From the NCBI GenBank assembly GCA_018335925.1, contig JAGXRF010000064.1, positions 123,831 through 187,830 of the forward strand: a DNA stretch of 64,000 bases, in the 5' to 3' direction. Made by a program: the position numbers and the translations under genes. Origin of the DNA: Flavobacteriales bacterium. Lineage in GTDB: Bacteria > Bacteroidota > Bacteroidia > Flavobacteriales > Flavobacteriaceae. Below, one piece after another: positions 60,944 through 64,000 of this stretch. Every line of letters starts with the position of its first letter. Position 1 is the first letter of the stretch. The notes below the pieces were generated by a model. It was not told the origin of the DNA and searched no databases. It saw only the letters and a list, made by a program, of their open reading frames with translations.

Positions 60944-61459
60944 TTATCTTTCAGAAAGTGTTTTAACCAATCCTGCAATAGTACTTCCACCTGATTTAAG
61001 TGCAGATACCACATTTTTAGCAGGAGATTGTAACAATCCGATGATTTCTCCGATAACTTCTTCTTTAGATTTCAATGCAATCAAGGCGTCTAATTGGTTG
61101 TCTCCAATAAATACAGCTTGGTGAATGAAAGCTCCTTTTAAGATTGGTTTATCAGATTTTTTTCTGAATTCTTTAATTAATTTTGCTGGAGCATTTCCAG
61201 ATTCCGCAATCATGATGGAAGTATTTCCTTTCAATACGGATGGAAGTTCTCCATACTCAAACTCAGATGCTTCCATTGCTTTTTCAAGCAAGGTGTTTTT
61301 AACTACATTTAACTGAATACCTGCTTTAAAACAAGCTCTTCTTAAATTTGAAGTAGTTTCTGCATCTAAACCAGAGATATCTGCAAGGTAGACAACGTTT
61401 GAACTAGCCAACTGTGCAGTTAAATCTTCAATTACTCTTGATTTTTCTTCTCTTGTCAT
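60944..61459 (-). CDS. rplJ: 50S ribosomal protein L10
   Basis: 171 residues. It anchors the L7/L12 dimers to the ribosome. MTREEKSRVIEDLTAQLA starts it; YLADISGLDAETTSNLRRAC, FIHQAVFIGDNQLDALIALK and the C-terminal L12-binding helix (VVSALKSGGSTIAGLVKTL) fit. It is 61 bp upstream of rplL. Confidence 0.97.
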   Translation of the reverse strand: MTREEKSRVIEDLTAQLASSNVVYLADISGLDAETTSNLRRACFKAGIQLNVVKNTLLEKAMEASEFEYGELPSVLKGNTSIMIAESGNAPAKLIKEFRKKSDKPILKGAFIHQAVFIGDNQLDALIALKSKEEVIGEIIGLLQSPAKNVVSALKSGGSTIAGLVKTLSER

Positions 61460-61482
61460 AATTATAATGTTTTAACTACCAA

Positions 61483-62172
61483 TTATACTGCTTTAGGATC
61501 TAAAGCGATAGCAGGACTCATAGTGCTAGACAAGTGAATAGACTTGATATAAGTACCTTTAGCAGCAGTTGGTTTTAACTTGATTAACGTTTGAATGATT
61601 TCAGAAGCATTCTCAGCGATTTTGTTAGCATCAAAGGAAACTTTTCCAATTCCTGCATGAACAATACCGGTTTTGTCTACTTTAAAATCAATTTTACCAG
61701 ATTTTACTTCTTGTACAGCCTTACCTACTTCCATAGTTACTGTACCAGTTTTAGGGTTTGGCATCAAACCACGAGGTCCTAAAATACGACCTAACGGGCC
61801 TAATTTACCCATTACAGCAGGCATTGTGATAATTACATCCACATCCGTCCAACCGTCTTTAATCTTTTGTAAATAATCATCTAACCCTACAAAGTCAGCA
61901 CCAGCAGCTTTTGCCTCTGCTTCTTTATCTGGGGTAACCAATGCCAATACTTTCATATCTTTACCGGTACCATGAGGCAATGTTACCACTCCTCTAACCA
62001 TTTGGTTTGCTTTTCTAGGATCTACTCCTAATTTTACAGCAATGTCAACAGACTCATCAAACTTAGCATAAGCAACTTCTTTTAATAAAGAGGAAGCATC
62101 TGCTAAATTATAAAGCTTGTTTTTTTCGATTTTTGCTGCAGCAACTTTTTGCTTTTTTGTCAATTTTGCCAT
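61483..62172 (-). CDS. rplA: 50S ribosomal protein L1
   Basis: 229 residues from the ATG at 62172 ([16 protein letters not shown]); a second ATG two codons upstream would add MN. It forms the L1 stalk that guides deacylated tRNA out. Signatures: [20 protein letters not shown] and [16 protein letters not shown]1 is the autorepressor of this operon in E. coli; a possible binding hairpin lies ahead of rplK. Confidence 0.98.
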   Translation of the reverse strand: MAKLTKKQKVAAAKIEKNKLYNLADASSLLKEVAYAKFDESVDIAVKLGVDPRKANQMVRGVVTLPHGTGKDMKVLALVTPDKEAEAKAAGADFVGLDDYLQKIKDGWTDVDVIITMPAVMGKLGPLGRILGPRGLMPNPKTGTVTMEVGKAVQEVKSGKIDFKVDKTGIVHAGIGKVSFDANKIAENASEIIQTLIKLKPTAAKGTYIKSIHLSSTMSPAIALDPKAV

Positions 62173-62185
62173 GTTCATTCAAATT

Positions 62186-62623
62186 TTAAAAAGGTGCAGC
62201 ACCTGTTACTGTAATACCCATTGATCTTGCAGTACCTGCAACCATGCTCATTGCTTTTTCTAATGTAAAAGCATTTAAGTCTGGCATTTTGTCTTCTGCA
62301 ATAGCTTTGATTTGATCCCAAGTAACACTAGCTACTTTTTTACGATTTGGTTGTCCTGAACCTGACTTAATTTTAGCAGCATCCATTAATTGAATTGCAG
62401 CTGGTGGAGTTTTTACAACAAAGTCAAACGACTTGTCTTTGTACACAGTAATTTGTACTGGTAACACTTTGCCGGGTTTATCTTGAGTTCTTGCATTAAA
62501 CTGCTTACAAAACTCCATGATGTTAACCCCAGCAGCTCCCAAAGCAGGTCCAACCGGTGGCGAAGGATTCGCAGCACCTCCCTTAACTTGTAGTTTAACT
62601 ACTTTACTAACTTCTTTAGCCAT
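62186..62623 (-). CDS. rplK: 50S ribosomal protein L11
   Basis: 145 residues. Binds the GTPase-associated region of 23S r[23 protein letters not shown] at the N-terminus and the RNA-binding C-domain ([20 protein letters not shown], then GTARSMGI) are typical. A 63-bp spacer with a possible L1 site separates it from nusG. Confidence 0.98.
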   Translation of the reverse strand: MAKEVSKVVKLQVKGGAANPSPPVGPALGAAGVNIMEFCKQFNARTQDKPGKVLPVQITVYKDKSFDFVVKTPPAAIQLMDAAKIKSGSGQPNRKKVASVTWDQIKAIAEDKMPDLNAFTLEKAMSMVAGTARSMGITVTGAAPF

Positions 62624-62638
62624 TGTTTAAAAAATTTA

Positions 62639-62666
62639 GCACATCTTCAATTGGAAGCAAAGATGC
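62639..62666 (-). promoter_or_regulatory. Possible L1-binding hairpin in the nusG-rplK spacer
   Basis: On the minus strand GCAT-CTTTG-CTTC-CAATT-GAAG-ATG-T-GC can form an inner CTTC/GAAG stem, an asymmetric bulge and an outer GCAT stem. That layout and its place upstream of rplK-rplA recall known L1 sites. The match is weak and made by eye. Confidence 0.3.
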
Positions 62667-62686
62667 GGTTTATAAAATGTAACAAA

Positions 62687-63238
62687 TTATACTTTCTCTA
62701 CTTGCATAAAACTTAATTCTAATGGAGTTTTTCTTCCGAAAATTTTCACCATTACTTCAAGTTTACGCTTTTCTTCATTGATTTTTTCAATAGTTCCGTT
62801 GAAACCATTGAATGGACCATCAATAACCTTAATGGTTTCACCGATGGTAAATGGAATAGACATACTATCAATATTAGTTGCCAACTCATCTACTTTACCT
62901 AACATTCGGTTTACTTCCGACATTCTTAACGGCACAGGATCTCCACCTTTTACTTCTCCTAAAAATCCAATAACTCCTGTGATTGATTTGATAATGTGTG
63001 CAATTTCTCCAGCTAAATTGGCTTCCACCATTACATAACCAGGAAAGTAAACTTTGTCTTTACTAATTTTTTTTCCATCTCTCACTTGTACCACCTTTTC
63101 AGTAGGCACCAATACTTGAGAAATATAATCCCCTAAGTTCAATCTGTTGATTTCGTTCTCGATATAAGTTTTTACCTTATTCTCTTGACCGCTCACAGCT
63201 CTTACTACATACCACTTTTTTAAGGAATTATCCGACAT
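62687..63238 (-). CDS. nusG: Transcription elongation/antitermination factor NusG
   Basis: 183 residues. The NGN domain starts KKWYVVRAVSGQENKVKTYI and includes PGYVMVEANL; the C-terminal KOW domain has GETIKVIDGPFNGFNGTIEK. It couples RNA polymerase to Rho or ribosomes. It has no large insertion. It lies 2 bp after secE. Confidence 0.97.
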   Translation of the reverse strand: MSDNSLKKWYVVRAVSGQENKVKTYIENEINRLNLGDYISQVLVPTEKVVQVRDGKKISKDKVYFPGYVMVEANLAGEIAHIIKSITGVIGFLGEVKGGDPVPLRMSEVNRMLGKVDELATNIDSMSIPFTIGETIKVIDGPFNGFNGTIEKINEEKRKLEVMVKIFGRKTPLELSFMQVEKV

Positions 63239-63240
63239 GA

Positions 63241-63438
63241 TTAACCGTTTATCAAATTATGAAATCCAGTGATTACTTTGGTAAATACACTATCGATACC
63301 CCAAACTGCCAACGACAATAATAGAGAGAACAATGCAACAATGATAGTATATCTTTGTACTTCTGACCAAGACAACCAAGTTACGTTTGTTTTAAGCTCT
63401 TGAAAAGCTTCTGTTATATAATTTACAACTTTTATCAT
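63241..63438 (-). CDS. secE: Protein translocase subunit SecE
   Basis: 65 residues with one transmembrane helix (YTIIVALFSLLLSLAVWGID) after an amphipathic N-terminal region containing TNVTWLSWSEVQRYT, the conserved SecE/Sec61-gamma pattern. It clamps the SecY halves. It lies between tRNA-Trp and nusG. Confidence 0.96.
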   Translation of the reverse strand: MIKVVNYITEAFQELKTNVTWLSWSEVQRYTIIVALFSLLLSLAVWGIDSVFTKVITGFHNLING

Positions 63439-63452
63439 TGCGATTAGATTTG

Positions 63453-63523
63453 CACGGGTGGAGAGATTCGAACTCCCATCAACGGTTTTGGAGACCGCTA
63501 TTCTACCCTTGAACTACACCCGT
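63453..63523 (-). tRNA. tRNA-Trp (anticodon CCA)
   Basis: 71 nt. Acceptor stem ACGGGTG/CACCCGT with G discriminator; D arm GTTC...GAAT; anticodon stem GCGGT/ACCGT with loop CTCCAAA giving CCA; T arm GGGAG-TTCGAAT-CTCTC. The 3' CCA is not encoded. It sits between tuf and secE. Confidence 0.97.
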
Positions 63524-63530
63524 TTGTGAT

Positions 63531-63560
63531 AAAAAGCCAACACCTAAGTATTGGCTTTTT
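63531..63560 (-). terminator. Terminator of tuf
   Basis: AAAAAGCCAA (63531-63540) pairs with TTGGCTTTTT (63551-63560) around CACCTAAGTA; T-run on the minus strand. It lies between tuf and tRNA-Trp, so the tRNA may depend on read-through or another promoter. Confidence 0.85.
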
Positions 63561-63580
63561 GTTTCATATATATAATATGA

Positions 63581-64000
63581 TTAGTCTAAGATTTCAGTTA
63601 CCTGACCTGCACCTACAGTTCTACCACCTTCACGGATAGCGAAACGTAAACCTACAGATAAAGCGATTGGGCTTAACAAATCAACAGAAATTGTTAAGTT
63701 ATCACCAGGCATCACCATCTCAACTCCATCTGGTAAAGAAATAATACCAGTTACGTCAGTAGTTCTTACGTAGAACTGTGGACGGTAGTTGTTATGGAAT
63801 GGCGTGTGACGTCCACCTTCTTCTTTTTTCAAGATATAAACCTCAGCTTTAAATTTAGCGTGTGGTTTTACTGATCCTGGCTTACAAATAACCATACCTC
63901 TACGGATATCAGCTTTGTCAATACCTCTTAACAATAAACCTACGTTGTCTCCAGCTTCACCTCTATCTAAGATTTTACGGAACATCTCAACCCCTGTAAT
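63581..64000 (-). CDS. tuf: Elongation factor Tu, C-terminal part (5' end outside window)
   Basis: 139 residues visible; the frame continues past the right edge, so the Met at 63985 is internal. [20 protein letters not shown] belongs to domain 2, and [20 protein letters not shown] and [20 protein letters not shown] to domains 2-3. It ends [12 protein letters not shown]-Tu delivers aminoacyl-tRNA to the ribosome. In this genome it is outside the str operon and next to tRNA-Trp-secE. Confidence 0.97.
   Translation of the reverse strand: MTGVEMFRKILDRGEAGDNVGLLLRGIDKADIRRGMVICKPGSVKPHAKFKAEVYILKKEEGGRHTPFHNNYRPQFYVRTTDVTGIISLPDGVEMVMPGDNLTISVDLLSPIALSVGLRFAIREGGRTVGAGQVTEILD

Overview
The window is chromosomal DNA of a low-GC Bacteroidota, most likely family Flavobacteriaceae. 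Evidence: RpoB, RpoC and ribosomal proteins of flavobacterial type; a SusC/SusD pair; an S46 dipeptidyl-peptidase, a DUF3467 protein and a LTxxQ protein; almost no Shine-Dalgarno sequences; and promoters of the TTTG-N19-TAnnTTTG type. No insertion sequence, prophage, CRISPR array or rRNA gene was seen. The only tRNA is tRNA-Trp(CCA).

Layout. (1) 1-4.9 kb: tail of a membrane protein, then a leftward four-gene polysaccharide operon (three GT-B glycosyltransferases and a polyprenyl-phosphate sugar transferase). (2) 5.0-9.6 kb: a small secreted protein, then leftward gltA, eno and carA, each with its own signals; a 416-bp gene-free gap separates gltA and eno. (3) 9.7-26.9 kb: the complete str-S10-spc-alpha supercluster, 31 genes read leftward from one near-consensus promoter upstream of rpsL: rpsL-rpsG-fusA-rpsJ-rplC through secY-infA-rpmJ-rpsM-rpsK-rpsD-rpoA-rplQ. 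tuf is absent here and lies at the right edge next to tRNA-Trp-secE-nusG. (4) 27.0-34.6 kb, rightward: an Omp85-like barrel protein, then a SusC/SusD/lipoprotein operon closed by a terminator. (5) 34.7-40.3 kb: rlmB, a rhomboid protease, rarA, a Spy-like protein and a DPP7-type S46 peptidase. (6) 40.4-46.9 kb: one 2185-residue protein combining an alpha-2-macroglobulin scaffold that keeps its CTEQ thioester motif with an embedded SusC-like carboxypeptidase-regulatory plus TonB-plug module. (7) 47.0-51.7 kb: a TPR protein, an Mpl-like Mur ligase, a DUF1287 protein, radC and two unrecognised secreted proteins. (8) 51.7-64 kb, leftward: tuf (partial), tRNA-Trp, secE, nusG, rplK, rplA, rplJ, rplL, rpoB, rpoC and a DUF3467 gene.

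Most of the window is core gene-expression machinery. The accessory parts are cell-envelope functions: polysaccharide assembly, nutrient import by SusC/D, periplasmic peptide breakdown, and an A2M protein that probably acts as a protease trap.

The most unusual items are the A2M/TonB-plug fusion and several structured non-coding segments: an 85-bp inverted repeat inside the S10 operon (rpsJ-rplC), a nested hairpin before rpsD (candidate S4 site), a strong terminator followed by layered dyads between rplL and rpoB, and a 9-bp hairpin between rpoB and rpoC. All functional statements rest on motif recognition by eye and remembered family knowledge; no searches were run.
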